64,000 nt of DNA, from NCBI GenBank assembly GCA_015657635.1, contig JACDQM010000188.1, forward strand, positions 18,951 to 82,950. Direction: 5' to 3'. This document shows positions 9,722 to 18,724 of the stretch, in pieces. How positions within the stretch are numbered: the first letter of the stretch is position 1; each line of letters starts with the position of its first letter. The DNA comes from Roseateles sp. GTDB taxonomy: Bacteria > Pseudomonadota > Gammaproteobacteria > Burkholderiales > Burkholderiaceae_C. A program made the position numbers and the translations under genes. The notes beneath the pieces are model-generated. The model did no database searches and was not told the DNA's origin. It worked only from the letters and a program-made list of their open reading frames with translations.

Positions 9722-9827
9722 GGGGGAGCGCGCGGCAACAATGCACGGCAAGCCGGCACTGGTGCGCCAACGTCGGTCACACCGTCTTCAAGATGCCACA
9801 GTGCTGTGCTGGATGAAGGTCACCTCG

Positions 9828-10040
9828 TCAGGCATCCTCTTCGCTCGGAGGCAGCACTGGGCGGCCACGCTTGGCAGGGTTGAGCTGCGGATGGATCCCA
9901 CGCCGCGCCAGCGCCTCCTTCAGCAGGTACTCGATCTGCGCATTGGCCGAGCGCAGCTCCTGCGCGGCCAGGCGCTTGATGGCTTCCCACAAGGCCGGGT
10001 CCAGGCGCAGCGGAAAATTCTTCTTGCCGGGGCTGGCCAT
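9828..10040 (-). CDS. Small ribbon-helix-helix (Arc-type) protein
   Basis: A 70-residue protein. KKNFPLRLDPALWEAIKRLAA forms the RHH beta-strand and first helix, and ELRSANAQIEYLLKEALARRG forms the second helix. This is the Arc/MetJ-type DNA-binding fold often found as antitoxins or small repressors. The basic tail KRGRPVLPP may add DNA contacts. It starts 2 nt after the stop of the 62-residue gene upstream, so the two are almost certainly co-transcribed and translationally coupled. Its target is unknown. Confidence 0.8.
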   Translation of the reverse strand: MASPGKKNFPLRLDPALWEAIKRLAAQELRSANAQIEYLLKEALARRGIHPQLNPAKRGRPVLPPSEEDA

Positions 10041-10042
10041 GC

Positions 10043-10231
10043 TCAGTCGCCCAAGTCGGCGATGCGCGGCCGCAAGGCCTGCAGCAGGCGCTGCGCTTCG
10101 CGCGTGCCCAGGCGCACCGCCTGGCGACCATGGGCGTTGTAGAGCATGCCCTCGCGGGTGAAGCGGATCCCCCAGCCCTCCAGCACGGTGCTGTGCGCAG
10201 CTTCGACCGCCGCGATCTGGTCGAGCGGCAT
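10043..10231 (-). CDS. Small hypothetical protein paired with RHH protein
   Basis: A 62-residue soluble protein that I do not recognise. It has a central GWGIRFTREGMLYNAHGRQAVRLGTREAQRLLQ segment with alternating strand and helix character. No motif identifies it as a toxin. The reading frame is supported by tight coupling to the downstream ribbon-helix-helix gene (stop and start separated by 2 nt) and by its natural amino-acid composition compared with the overlapping frames. The ribosome binding site (GGAG 1 nt before the ATG) is poorly spaced, so the start is uncertain. It could be a toxin-like partner or simply a conserved hypothetical protein. Confidence 0.55.
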   Translation of the reverse strand: MPLDQIAAVEAAHSTVLEGWGIRFTREGMLYNAHGRQAVRLGTREAQRLLQALRPRIADLGD

Positions 10232-10325
10232 GCTCCAGCGCGGCAGGCATCGCCGGTAAGGCAGGCCGTCCAGGCCTCGCGAGCTACCGGCTGATGCTTG
10301 GGTGGCCGCCGCGCCCCCTCTGTTC

Positions 10326-10517
10326 TCACTTACAGCTGAAGCTGCGCGCGCTGACTTCCTTGACCTGGCCTTCGCCGCAGGTCTTCAGGGCCTGCTCGCT
10401 CATGCGGGCCAGTTCGGCCGAATCGTTGACGCGCACCGAGCTGGGCGGTGCGATCACGCAGGCGGTAGACAGCAGGCTGGCGCACAGCGCGAGGGTCAGG
10501 GCGGCATATCGGTTCAT
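10326..10517 (-). CDS. Small lipoprotein, function unknown
   Basis: A 63-residue precursor with n-region MNRY, hydrophobic core ALTLALCASLL and lipobox STAC, so it is probably a lipid-anchored envelope protein. The mature part has one further pair of Cys (KTCGEGQ and SFSC at the C-terminus) that could form a disulfide. The start at 10517 has GGAGACC upstream; an in-frame ATG further out lacks one. It resembles the many small orphan lipoproteins of Burkholderiales. No function is inferred. Confidence 0.75.
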   Translation of the reverse strand: MNRYAALTLALCASLLSTACVIAPPSSVRVNDSAELARMSEQALKTCGEGQVKEVSARSFSCK

Positions 10518-10666
10518 CACAGGTCTCCGGTCAGAGGGGTTCATCAAGGGCTGGACTGTAAGAAGCCCTGCGTCGTCAGCCCTGTGGCAATCGACAGACT
10601 GCAGAACGGCTGCCCTCGAATGCGTCTGGGCGAAGCTGGATCGACGCTCGTCGGACTGTTCAGACG

Positions 10667-10690
10667 AAAAAAGGGCGCCTTGCGGCGCCC
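10667..10690 (-). terminator. Intrinsic terminator of the peptide ABC transporter operon
   Basis: On the minus strand a 7-bp stem GGGCGCC / GGCGCCC with a 4-nt loop (10673-10690) is followed by TTTTTT and lies 23 bp after the stop codon of the ATPase gene. This is a classic rho-independent terminator. Confidence 0.92.
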
Positions 10691-10712
10691 CTCGCGAATC
10701 AGCTCAGCAAGC

Positions 10713-12400
10713 TCAGGCGGCAGCCGCCGAGGCCTGCGCCTGATAGCCGCGCGGCACTGCGCCGAGCAGGCGACGCGTGTAGTCCTGCTTGGGCGCGGCC
10801 AGCAGGCTCTGCGTCTCGGCCTGCTCGACCACGTCGCCGTTCTGCATCACCAGCACCTCGTCCGAGATGAACTTCACCACCGCCAGGTCGTGGCTGATGA
10901 AGATGTAGGACAGGCCGAACTCGTCCTGCAGGTCCTTCAGCAGGTTCAGCACCTGGGCCTGCACCGAGACGTCCAGCGCCGACACCGCTTCGTCCAGCAC
11001 CAGCACCTCGGGGTTGAGCGTCAGGCAGCGCGCGATCGCGATGCGCTGGCGCTGGCCGCCGGAGAACTCGTGCGGGTACTTGTTCAGCACCGAGTCATCC
11101 AGACCCACCTTGACCAGCAGGGCACTGGCACGCGCCATGCGATCCGCCGTGTCGCGGCCGATGCCGTGGATCTCCATCGGCTCGACCAGGGTCTGGCCGA
11201 TCGTGAAACGCGGGTTCAGCGAGGCATACGGGTTCTGGAACACCACCTGGATGCGGCGACGCATCTTCTGCCAGTCATTGCCGCTCATCTTCAGCAGGTC
11301 CTGGCCCTCGAACAGCACCTCGCCACCGCTGGGCTCATGCAGGCGCAGCAGCGTCAGGCCCATCGTCGTCTTGCCCGAGCCGGACTCGCCCACCACGCCC
11401 AGCGTGTAGCCCTTGCGCAGCTTGAAGTTCACGTCCTTGACGGCCTTGAACTCCTTCTTGCCGAACAGGCCTTCCTTGAAGAAGAAGCTCTTCTTCAGGC
11501 CGCGCGCCTCCAGGATCACCGGTGCGTTCGGGTCCTTGGCCTTGGCCTCGTTGCTGGCCGCACGGCCGGCGATGTGATCGTCGATCACCATCAGGCGCGC
11601 CGGGTTCTCGGTCAGCGAGGGGCGGCAGGCCAGCAGCGCCTTGGTATAGCCGTCTTTGGGCGCGTTGAAGATCTCGGCCACCGGCGCCTTCTCGCGGATC
11701 TCACCGTGGCGCATCACCACCACATGGTCGGAGATCTCGCCCACCACGCCCAGATCGTGCGAGATGAACAGCAGGCTCATCTTGTGCGATTCCTTGAGCT
11801 TGGCCATCAGCTCCATCACCTGGCGCTGGATGGTCACGTCCAGGGCCGTGGTCGGCTCGTCGGCGATCAGCAGCTTGGGCTTGCAGGCCAATGCGATGGC
11901 GATCATCACGCGCTGCTGCTGGCCGCCCGACATCTCGTGCGGATAGCCTTCAGGCGGCGCTTGGGCTCGGGGATGCCCACCTCATTGAGCAGCTCCTCGG
12001 CGCGCACCAGCGCCTGCTTGCGGCTCATGCCCATGTGCTTGACCAGCGGCTCCATGATCTGGTCGGCCACGGTGAACACCGGGTTCAGCGAGGTCATCGG
12101 ATCCTGGAACACGCAGGCGATCTCGCGGCCGCGGATGCCTTGCAGTTCCGGCAGCGAGGTCTGCAGCAGGTCACGGCCCTGGAACAGGATCTTGCCCTGG
12201 CGCTCGGCGTTGTCCGGCAGCAGGTTCAGGATGGACATCGCTGTGACGCTCTTGCCCGAACCCGACTCACCCACCAGGGCGACCGTGCTGTTCTCGGGGA
12301 TGTCGAAACTGACACCCTTGACGGCCAGTGCGCGCTGCATCTGGCCGTTCACCTTGCCCATGCGGAAGGCGACCTTGAGGTCTTGAATGGATAGCAACAT
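10713..12400 (-). pseudogene. yejF: YejF-like double ATP-binding ABC protein, interrupted by one frameshift
   Basis: Encodes two tandem ABC ATPase domains (about 562 residues if intact) that energise a peptide importer. Domain 1 has Walker A GESGSGKS, then, after the break, signature SGGQQQR and Walker B LLIADEP. Domain 2 has GESGSGKTT, SGGQRQR and VLVLDEAVSALD. The frame breaks near 11945: the 5' part (11906-12400) runs into an unrelated tail after EPKRRLKA, while the 3' part (10713-11933) resumes at MSGGQQQ. Restoring one base gives the expected linker YPHEMSGGQQQR. The total length, 1688 bp, is one short of a multiple of three. It is either a real inactivating deletion or an assembly error; all other motifs are intact. 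Confidence 0.85.
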
Positions 12401-12406
12401 CGTTCT

Positions 12407-13462
12407 TTACTCCAGGCCGCGCAGCTTCGGGTCCAGCGCATCGCGCAGCGCGTCGGTGAACAGCGCGAAGGCCGTCACGAACACGGCCATGAAGGCGGTC
12501 ACGGCAGCCAGCTGCCACCAGTAGCCCAGGATCAGCTCGCTCTGGCTCTCGGCCAGCATCGTGCCCCAGGAGACCTGGTCCACGCCGACGCCCAGGCCCA
12601 GATAGGACAGGATCACTTCGCTCTTGATGAAACTCACCACATGCAGCGACAGCTGCACCAGCGCAACGTGCGAGACGTTCGGCAGGATGTGCTTGAACAT
12701 GCGCGAGTACTTCGAGGCGCCGATGGCCTCGGCCGAGCGCACGTAGTCGCGCACCGAGTGCTTCATGAACTCGGCCCGGATCAGGCGGTAGATGCCCGGC
12801 CAGCCGGCCAGGCCCAGGATCAGCACCACCGAGGTGACGCCCTTGCCGAAGATCACCGCGAAGGCAAAGATCAGCAGGATGCCGGGGATGGCGGTGAAGA
12901 CGTTGTACAGCCACTCCAGGAAGTCGCCGATCTTGCCGCCGAAGAAGCCCGACAGCGCGCCCAGCACGGTGCCGATCAGCGTCGCCACGATGGCCGCCAG
13001 CACGCCCACGGTGATCGACACTTCAGCGCCCTTGATCACCTTGGCCAGCACGTCGCGGCCCAGACGATCACCGCCGGCCGGCAGGGTCTCGGCCTTGACG
13101 GTGTCCACGGTCTTGAACTGCTTGGCGCGCTCTTCCCATTCTTTGTACTTGGGTGCCAGCGGGTCGATGTCGCTCAGGTCGACGTTCGGACCCTTGGGCT
13201 GCTCGACCGTGCCGATGGCCTCGGCCGGAGCCGGGCCCATGAAGGTCGGTGGCGCATTGGGCACGCCCACTTCCTTCTGCCAGTCGCCAGCCACCAGGCC
13301 GCTACCCGACAGCGTCACCAGCACCAGGAAGAAGGCGACGATGGCCATGCAGACCATGCCGACCTTGTCTGAACGCAGACGGCGCCAGGAGGCCGCCCAC
13401 ACGCCTTCGGAACGCTGCGCCGGCTTGGCCGCAGCGGTGTTGTTGGAGAGAACGGCGCTCAT
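12407..13462 (-). CDS. yejE: YejE-like peptide ABC transporter permease
   Basis: Inner-membrane permease of the DppC/YejE type, 351 residues. It has an N-terminal transmembrane segment (VGMVCMAIVAFFLVLVTL), a long periplasmic loop characteristic of YejE, then the binding-protein-dependent transport domain beginning near GRDVLAKVIKGAEVSITVG. The EAA-like loop EAIGASKYSRMFKHILPN contacts the ATPase. The start is the ATG at 13462 with GGGAG upstream; the frame continues upstream through a structured intergenic repeat that should not be translated. It lies 6 bp before the ATPase gene and after the YejB-like permease. Confidence 0.93.
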   Translation of the reverse strand: MSAVLSNNTAAAKPAQRSEGVWAASWRRLRSDKVGMVCMAIVAFFLVLVTLSGSGLVAGDWQKEVGVPNAPPTFMGPAPAEAIGTVEQPKGPNVDLSDIDPLAPKYKEWEERAKQFKTVDTVKAETLPAGGDRLGRDVLAKVIKGAEVSITVGVLAAIVATLIGTVLGALSGFFGGKIGDFLEWLYNVFTAIPGILLIFAFAVIFGKGVTSVVLILGLAGWPGIYRLIRAEFMKHSVRDYVRSAEAIGASKYSRMFKHILPNVSHVALVQLSLHVVSFIKSEVILSYLGLGVGVDQVSWGTMLAESQSELILGYWWQLAAVTAFMAVFVTAFALFTDALRDALDPKLRGLE

Positions 13463-13481
13463 TTCAGGACTCCCGCCGGGC

Positions 13482-13541
13482 CGCCCCAAGGGAGGCCTGC
13501 GCCCCCACGGGGGGGCTGTGAACAAAGTGAACTTGGGGGCC
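13482..13541. repeat. Nested GC hairpin element between the two permease genes
   Basis: An outer stem of CCCCAAG against CTTGGGG encloses an inner GCCCCC / GGGGGGC hairpin. It fills the 80-bp gap between the permease genes. It resembles structured intergenic elements of Burkholderiales and may tune expression of the downstream genes relative to the first permease. A CCCCC-GAAA-GGGGG hairpin followed by the same CTGTG occurs at 55721, suggesting a shared family. Confidence 0.5.
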
Positions 13542-13542
13542 A

Positions 13543-14481
13543 TCATTTCAGCACCACCCGTGGGTCGACCAACTTGTACAGCAGGTCCGTCAGCAGATTG
13601 ACCACCATGGTCAGGAAGGCGATGTAGATCGCGAAGGCCTGGATGACGGGGTAGTCGCTGCGGTTCACGGCCAGCAGGATCTCGCGACCCAGACCCGGAA
13701 TCGAGAAGAACACTTCCAGCAGGAAGGAACCGACGAACACGCCGGGCAAGGCCACGGCCACGTTGGTCAGGATCGGGATCATCGCGTTGCGCAGCACATG
13801 CTTGAGCAGGATGGTGCGCTCGGTCAGGCCCTTGGCACGTGCGGTGCGCACATAGTCATGGCCGATCTCGTCCAGGAAGAACGTGCGATACAGACGCGTA
13901 TAAGGCGCCAGCGCCACCGCCACTGCGACGAAGATCGGCAGCGGCGCGTAGGTGGTCAGATTGGTCCAGACGCTGTCGGTCCAGCCCTGCACCGGGAACC
14001 AGCCCAGGCGGAAGGCGAAGAAGTACTGGAACACGATCACATAGACCAGCAGCGAGATCGACACCGCCACCGTTGTCACCACCATCACCGTGCGGTCGGT
14101 CAGGCTGCCACGCACATAGGCCACGGCCAGGGCGAAGGGGATGGCCAGCATCACTTCCAGCACCAGGATGGGCAGCATCACCGTCAGCGTCGCCGGCAGG
14201 CGGGTCGCGAACAGATTGGCCACCGATTCATTGGTGGCCCAGCTCTTGCCCCAATCGAAGGTGACGATCTGCTTCAGGAAGATCCAGAGCTGTTCCCAGA
14301 CCGGCTTGTTCAGGCCCAGCTGCTCGCGGATGGCGTCGATCTGTTCCGGGCTGGCGTTCAGGCCGCCGAGGATTTCGGCCGGATCGCCACCAAAGTATTT
14401 GAAGAGGAAGAACACCAGCAGCACGACGCCCAACAGGGTGGGAATCATTTGCCACAAGCGCCTTATGAGGTATGCCGCCAT
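13543..14481 (-). CDS. yejB: YejB-like peptide ABC transporter permease
   Basis: Inner-membrane permease of the DppB/YejB type, 312 residues, first gene of the transporter operon. It starts with YLIRRLWQMIPTLLGVVLLVFFL (transmembrane 1), followed by the periplasmic stretch with FGGDPAEILGG that is typical of YejB. The EAA loop is seen as RTARAKGLTERTILLKHVLRNA. I chose the ATG at 14481 over an upstream one because homologues start at AAYLIRR. The closest family is the YejABEF system, which in enterobacteria imports peptides including microcin C. The solute-binding genes are encoded divergently. Confidence 0.93.
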   Translation of the reverse strand: MAAYLIRRLWQMIPTLLGVVLLVFFLFKYFGGDPAEILGGLNASPEQIDAIREQLGLNKPVWEQLWIFLKQIVTFDWGKSWATNESVANLFATRLPATLTVMLPILVLEVMLAIPFALAVAYVRGSLTDRTVMVVTTVAVSISLLVYVIVFQYFFAFRLGWFPVQGWTDSVWTNLTTYAPLPIFVAVAVALAPYTRLYRTFFLDEIGHDYVRTARAKGLTERTILLKHVLRNAMIPILTNVAVALPGVFVGSFLLEVFFSIPGLGREILLAVNRSDYPVIQAFAIYIAFLTMVVNLLTDLLYKLVDPRVVLK

Positions 14482-15029
14482 CGCTGTCGGATCTCCATGC
14501 CAAGCGTCTTGAGTAGACAAAAGCGAGACCCCGCCCACTTGTGGTGAGGGGGGTCTCCGTATTGAAAGCAGGCGCGAGTCTAATGGACAGAAGGCCGGTA
14601 TTCACCCGCGTTTGCCCTTGATCCGGGCCGGGAACCCCGTCAAATACGGGGGCTGGCGGCAGATTCGGTCCGTTCTGCGCCACAATGCGCGACCCGTCGG
14701 GGCCGACCTGCCAGGGAAGCTCTGCATGAAGCGACGCGAGGCCGAATCGTGCGGATCGGGATGGGATGCAAGGCGCAGTTCGCTGCCAATAGCGGTCGCT
14801 ATTGGCGAGAAGTGCAACGCCGCAGACCGCCCGAATCCGCGCGATCACGGACCGCGTTGATTCGTGCAGAGCTTTCCTACGGGTTGGCGTGCATGGATTC
14901 AGGCGCGGTGCAGCACTAGACTGCGCGCTCCAAACGAGTCGCCGCCGACCCCGGCGTGCCCCGGAAAAATCATGGTGCTGCGCCCACGAGGCCGGCAGCC
15001 CCCTGTCAAAAGCAAGGATTCTGATCGTG
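14482..15029. promoter_or_regulatory. 548-bp divergent control region between transporter and binding-protein operons
   Basis: No convincing gene is seen here. The region must hold the promoters of both operons. It contains CCCCGT-N5-ACGGGG at 14635-14651 and a perfect 10-bp inverted repeat at 14785-14806, listed separately. The second is embedded in a longer imperfect palindrome of about 60 bp that looks like a dispersed repetitive element. I could not identify clear -35/-10 boxes. Confidence 0.5.
14785..14806. repeat. 10-bp perfect inverted repeat in the divergent region
   Basis: GCCAATAGCG and CGCTATTGGC are separated by GT. The arms continue imperfectly outward (GCGCAGTTCGC against GCGAGAAGTGCAACGC). 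It could be an operator shared by the two divergent operons, an RNA hairpin in the leader of the binding-protein operon, or a copy of a repetitive extragenic palindrome. Confidence 0.65.
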
Positions 15030-16856
15030 ATGCGAGCTGGCTTCGCACGTGCGGCAACTGCCGCGCTGCTCATTGGTTGTTCACTCTCGGCCCACGCCCA
15101 GCCGGCCACGTCAGCCCCAGCCGACGCCAAGGTGCTGCGCTACTCGTTCCGGGTTGCCGAAACCGGCTTCGACCCCGCGCAGATCAGCGACCGCTACTCC
15201 AAGACCATCGCCGCCGGCATCTTCGAAGCGCCTCTGGAGTTCGCCTACCTGGCCCGCCCCTACCAGATGCGCCCGTCCACCGCGGTGGCCATGCCCGAGA
15301 TCTCGGCCGACTTCAAGACGCTGACTTTCAAGATCAAGCCCGGCATCTACTTCGCCGACGATCCAGCCTTCGGCGGCAAGAAGCGCGAACTGACCGCGGC
15401 CGACTACATCTACTCGATCAAGCGCCACTACGACCCCAAGCTCAACAGCCGCAATCTCTACCTGCTGGAGAACGTGCAGATCCTGGGCCTGTCGGAGCTG
15501 CGCAAGGAGTTGATGGCCGCCAAGAAGCCCTTCGACTACGACCGCGAGGTCGAGGGCCTGAAGCTGCTGGACCGCTACACCTTCCAGGTGCGCCTGGGTG
15601 TGGGTGACCCGCGCTTCATCAACCAGTTCGCCGATTCGGCCTTCCTGGGCGCACTGGCGCGCGAGGTGGTCGAGTACTACGGCGACAAGATCATGGACCA
15701 TCCGGTAGGCACCGGCCCCTACCGCCTGACCGAATGGCGCCGCAGCTCGCGCATCGTGCTGGAGCGCAACCCCGCCTACCGCGAAGAGCTCTACAACGAG
15801 CAGCCGCCGGCCAATGCCGATCCGGTGCTGAAGGCCCAGGCCGCCAAGCTGCAGGGCCGGCGCCTGCCGCTGACCGACCGCGTCGAGATCGCCATCATTG
15901 AAGAAAACCAGCCGCGCTGGTTGAGCTTCCTGCGCGACGAGGCCGATGTGCTGGAAGAAGTGCCGGCCGAGTTCGTCAGCATGGCCACGCCCCATGGCAA
16001 GCTGGCTCCGAACCTGGCCAAGAAGGGCATGCGCTCGGTGCGCTTCCCCTATCCGGAAGTGGCCTTCAGCTACTTCAATATGGAAGACCCGGTGGTGGGC
16101 GGCTACACGCCCGACAAGGTGGCGCTGCGCCGCGCCATCTCGCTGGCCGTGGACATCGACAAGGAAATCCGTCTGCCGCGCCGCGGCCAGGCCATGGCCG
16201 CACAAGGCCCGTTCGCACCCGGAACCTTCGGCCACCGGCCGGACTTCAAGTCGGAGATGAGCGAGTACAACCTGCCCAAGGCCAAGGCCCTGCTGGACCT
16301 GTACGGCTATGTGGACAAGGACGGCGACGGCTGGCGTGATCTGCCGGACGGCAAGCCGCTGGTGCTGAACTACGCCACGCAGCCTGACAGCCAGAGCCGC
16401 CAGCTGGTCGAGCAGTGGCAGAAGAACATGGACGCGCTGAAGGTGCGCATCGAGTTCAAGACCGCCAAGTGGCCCGAGAACCTCAAGAGCGCCAATGCGG
16501 GCAAGCTGCAGATGTGGGGCGTCAGCTGGGTGGCCACCGCGCCGGACGGCGACACCTTCCTGGCGCTGGGCGACGGCCGTGCCAAGGGCCAGGCCAACAA
16601 GTCGCGTTTCGACCTGCCGGCCTACAACGCGCTGTACCAGAAGCAAAAGCTGCTGCCCAACGGCCCTGAGCGCCAGGCACTGATGGAAGAAGCCGGCAAG
16701 CTGATGGTGGCCTATATGCCCTACAAGATCTCGGTGCACCGCCTGTTCACCGACCTGGCCCAGCCCTGGGTGATCGGCTACGACCGCAACATCTTCCTGC
16801 GCGACTTCTGGCAGTACGTGGACGTGGACAACACGCTCAAGCCCAAGTCGAACTGA
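15030..16856 (+). CDS. YejA/OppA-type peptide-binding protein, paralogue 1
   Basis: Periplasmic SBP_bac_5 family receptor of 608 residues, the length class of YejA. A signal peptide (AATAALLIGCSLSAHAQ) precedes the family opening KVLRYSFRVAETGFDPAQISD. Shared motifs with the next three genes are GKKREL near residue 115, MEDPVVGGYTPDKVALRRAI, and a DKDGDGW turn followed by LPDGKP. It is the first of four tandem paralogues and divergent from the YejBEF-like transporter. The ATG at 15030 was chosen; a GTG at 15027 is better spaced from AAGGA and is a real alternative. Older annotations of such proteins as bicyclomycin resistance proteins are not supported by anything seen here. Confidence 0.9.
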   Translation: MRAGFARAATAALLIGCSLSAHAQPATSAPADAKVLRYSFRVAETGFDPAQISDRYSKTIAAGIFEAPLEFAYLARPYQMRPSTAVAMPEISADFKTLTFKIKPGIYFADDPAFGGKKRELTAADYIYSIKRHYDPKLNSRNLYLLENVQILGLSELRKELMAAKKPFDYDREVEGLKLLDRYTFQVRLGVGDPRFINQFADSAFLGALAREVVEYYGDKIMDHPVGTGPYRLTEWRRSSRIVLERNPAYREELYNEQPPANADPVLKAQAAKLQGRRLPLTDRVEIAIIEENQPRWLSFLRDEADVLEEVPAEFVSMATPHGKLAPNLAKKGMRSVRFPYPEVAFSYFNMEDPVVGGYTPDKVALRRAISLAVDIDKEIRLPRRGQAMAAQGPFAPGTFGHRPDFKSEMSEYNLPKAKALLDLYGYVDKDGDGWRDLPDGKPLVLNYATQPDSQSRQLVEQWQKNMDALKVRIEFKTAKWPENLKSANAGKLQMWGVSWVATAPDGDTFLALGDGRAKGQANKSRFDLPAYNALYQKQKLLPNGPERQALMEEAGKLMVAYMPYKISVHRLFTDLAQPWVIGYDRNIFLRDFWQYVDVDNTLKPKSN

Positions 16857-16903
16857 GTCGGCACGAGCTGCAGACTCATCCTCCCTGCTGAAAGCGCCCC
16901 GCC

Positions 16904-18724
16904 ATGCTGAGTTCCACCCTGCGACGCCTGGCCGGCGCAACCCTGCTGGCCTGCTGCAGCGCCATCACCACTGCGGCGCCCGCCGAGACGGGCCAGCCGC
17001 CCAAGGTGCTGAAGTACGCCTTCCTGGTGGCCGAGACCGGTTTCGACCCTTCGCAGCTCTCGGACCTGTACTCGCGCACGATCACCGCGCACATCTTCGA
17101 GACGCTGTACCACTACGACCACCTGGCGCGGCCGGTCAAGCTCAAGCCGCTGACCGCGGTGGACATGCCCGAGGTCAGCGCCGACTTCAAGACCTACACC
17201 ATCCGCATCAAGCCTGGCATCTTCTTCGCCGACGATGCGGCCTTCGGCGGCAAGAAGCGCGAGCTGGTGGCGGCCGACTATGTCTACAGCTTCAAGCGTT
17301 TTGCCGACCCGGCGCTGAAGAGCCCCGTCTGGTCCACCTTTGAAGACGCCGGCATCCTGGGCCTGAAGGCCGTGCGCCAGCAGGCGCTGGACAGCAAGAA
17401 GCCCTTCAACTACGACCGCGAGATCGAAGGCCTGCGCGCGCTCGATCGCTACACGCTGCAGATCCGCACCGAGCAGGGCCGCCCGCATCTGCTGCAGTCG
17501 CTGCTGGCCGGCTCTGACCTGTATGGCGCGATGGCGCGCGAGGTGGTCGAGCACTACGGCGACAAGATCATGGCGCACCCGGTCGGCACTGGCCCCTACC
17601 TGCTGAAGAGCTGGCGCCGCAGCTCGCTGATGGTGCTGGAGAAGAACCCCAACTACCGCGAGCGCTATTACGAAGCCGAGCCTGCCGCCGACGATGCCGA
17701 GGGTCAGGCCTTGCTGGCGCGCTTCAAGGGCCGCCGCATCCCGATGGTGGACCGCGTCGAGATCGCCGTCATCGAGGAGGCCCAGCCGCGCTGGCTGTCC
17801 TTCCTGAACGCCGAGAAGGACTTTCTGGAGCGTGTGCCGGCCGACTTCATCAGCCAGGCCCTGCCGCATGGCCAGCTGGCGCCCAACCTGGCCAAGCGCG
17901 GCATCCAGGGCCTGCGCATCGTCGGCCCCGAGTCGACGATGACGGTCTTCAATATGGAAGACCCGGTGGTGGGTGGCTACACGGCCGACAAGATCGCGCT
18001 GCGCCGTGCGGTCAGCCTGGCCATCGATGTGCGGCGCGAGATCCAGCTGGTGCGCCGCGGCCAGGCCATCCCGGCGCAGAGCCCGGTGGTGCCGCACACC
18101 ACCGGCTACGAGGCGCAGTTCAAGAGCTCGATGAGCGACTTCGATCCGGCGCGCGCCAAGGCGCTGCTGGACATGTATGGCTACAAGGACGTGGACGGCG
18201 ACGGCTGGCGCGAACTGCCCGACGGCAGCCCGCTCACGTTGACGCGCAACACCCAGCCCGACAACGCCTCGCGCCAGCTCGACGAGATCATGCAGAAGAA
18301 CATGGCGCAGATCGGCCTGCGCCTGGCCTTCAAGACGGCCAAGTGGCCCGAGAACCTCAAGAGCGTGCGCGGCGGCAAATACCAAATCTGGGGCGTGGCC
18401 TCCTCCGCCGACAAGCCCGATGCGCAGGCTGCGCTGCAGCGCCTGTACGGCCCGGCCACCGGCGGGCAGAACCTGTCGCGCTTCAAGATGCGCGAGTTCG
18501 ATGCGATCTATGAGCGCATGCAGACCCTGCCCGACGGCCCCGAGCGCCTGGCCCTGATCCACGAAGCCAAGCGCATCGCCGCCGTCTACCTGCCTTACCG
18601 CAACCATGTGCACCGACTGCTGACCGACCTGGCCCAGCCCTGGGTGATCGGCTACCGCCGCCCGCTGTTCTGGCAGGAGTGGTGGCATATGGTGGATATC
18701 GACGAGAGCAAGAAACAACCATGA
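16904..18724 (+). CDS. YejA/OppA-type peptide-binding protein, paralogue 2
   Basis: Second of four tandem SBP_bac_5 receptors, 606 residues. The signal peptide (LAGATLLACCSAITTAAPA) is followed by KVLKYAFLVAETGFDPSQLSD. It keeps the paralogue motifs GKKRELVAADYVYSFKRF, MEDPVVGGYTADKIALRRAV and DVDGDGWRELPDG. It lies 47 bp after paralogue 1 with no terminator between them, and its stop overlaps the start of paralogue 3 as ATGA. It probably uses the neighbouring YejBEF-like permease. Differences among the four in the central ligand-binding region suggest different peptide preferences. Confidence 0.9.
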   Translation: MLSSTLRRLAGATLLACCSAITTAAPAETGQPPKVLKYAFLVAETGFDPSQLSDLYSRTITAHIFETLYHYDHLARPVKLKPLTAVDMPEVSADFKTYTIRIKPGIFFADDAAFGGKKRELVAADYVYSFKRFADPALKSPVWSTFEDAGILGLKAVRQQALDSKKPFNYDREIEGLRALDRYTLQIRTEQGRPHLLQSLLAGSDLYGAMAREVVEHYGDKIMAHPVGTGPYLLKSWRRSSLMVLEKNPNYRERYYEAEPAADDAEGQALLARFKGRRIPMVDRVEIAVIEEAQPRWLSFLNAEKDFLERVPADFISQALPHGQLAPNLAKRGIQGLRIVGPESTMTVFNMEDPVVGGYTADKIALRRAVSLAIDVRREIQLVRRGQAIPAQSPVVPHTTGYEAQFKSSMSDFDPARAKALLDMYGYKDVDGDGWRELPDGSPLTLTRNTQPDNASRQLDEIMQKNMAQIGLRLAFKTAKWPENLKSVRGGKYQIWGVASSADKPDAQAALQRLYGPATGGQNLSRFKMREFDAIYERMQTLPDGPERLALIHEAKRIAAVYLPYRNHVHRLLTDLAQPWVIGYRRPLFWQEWWHMVDIDESKKQP

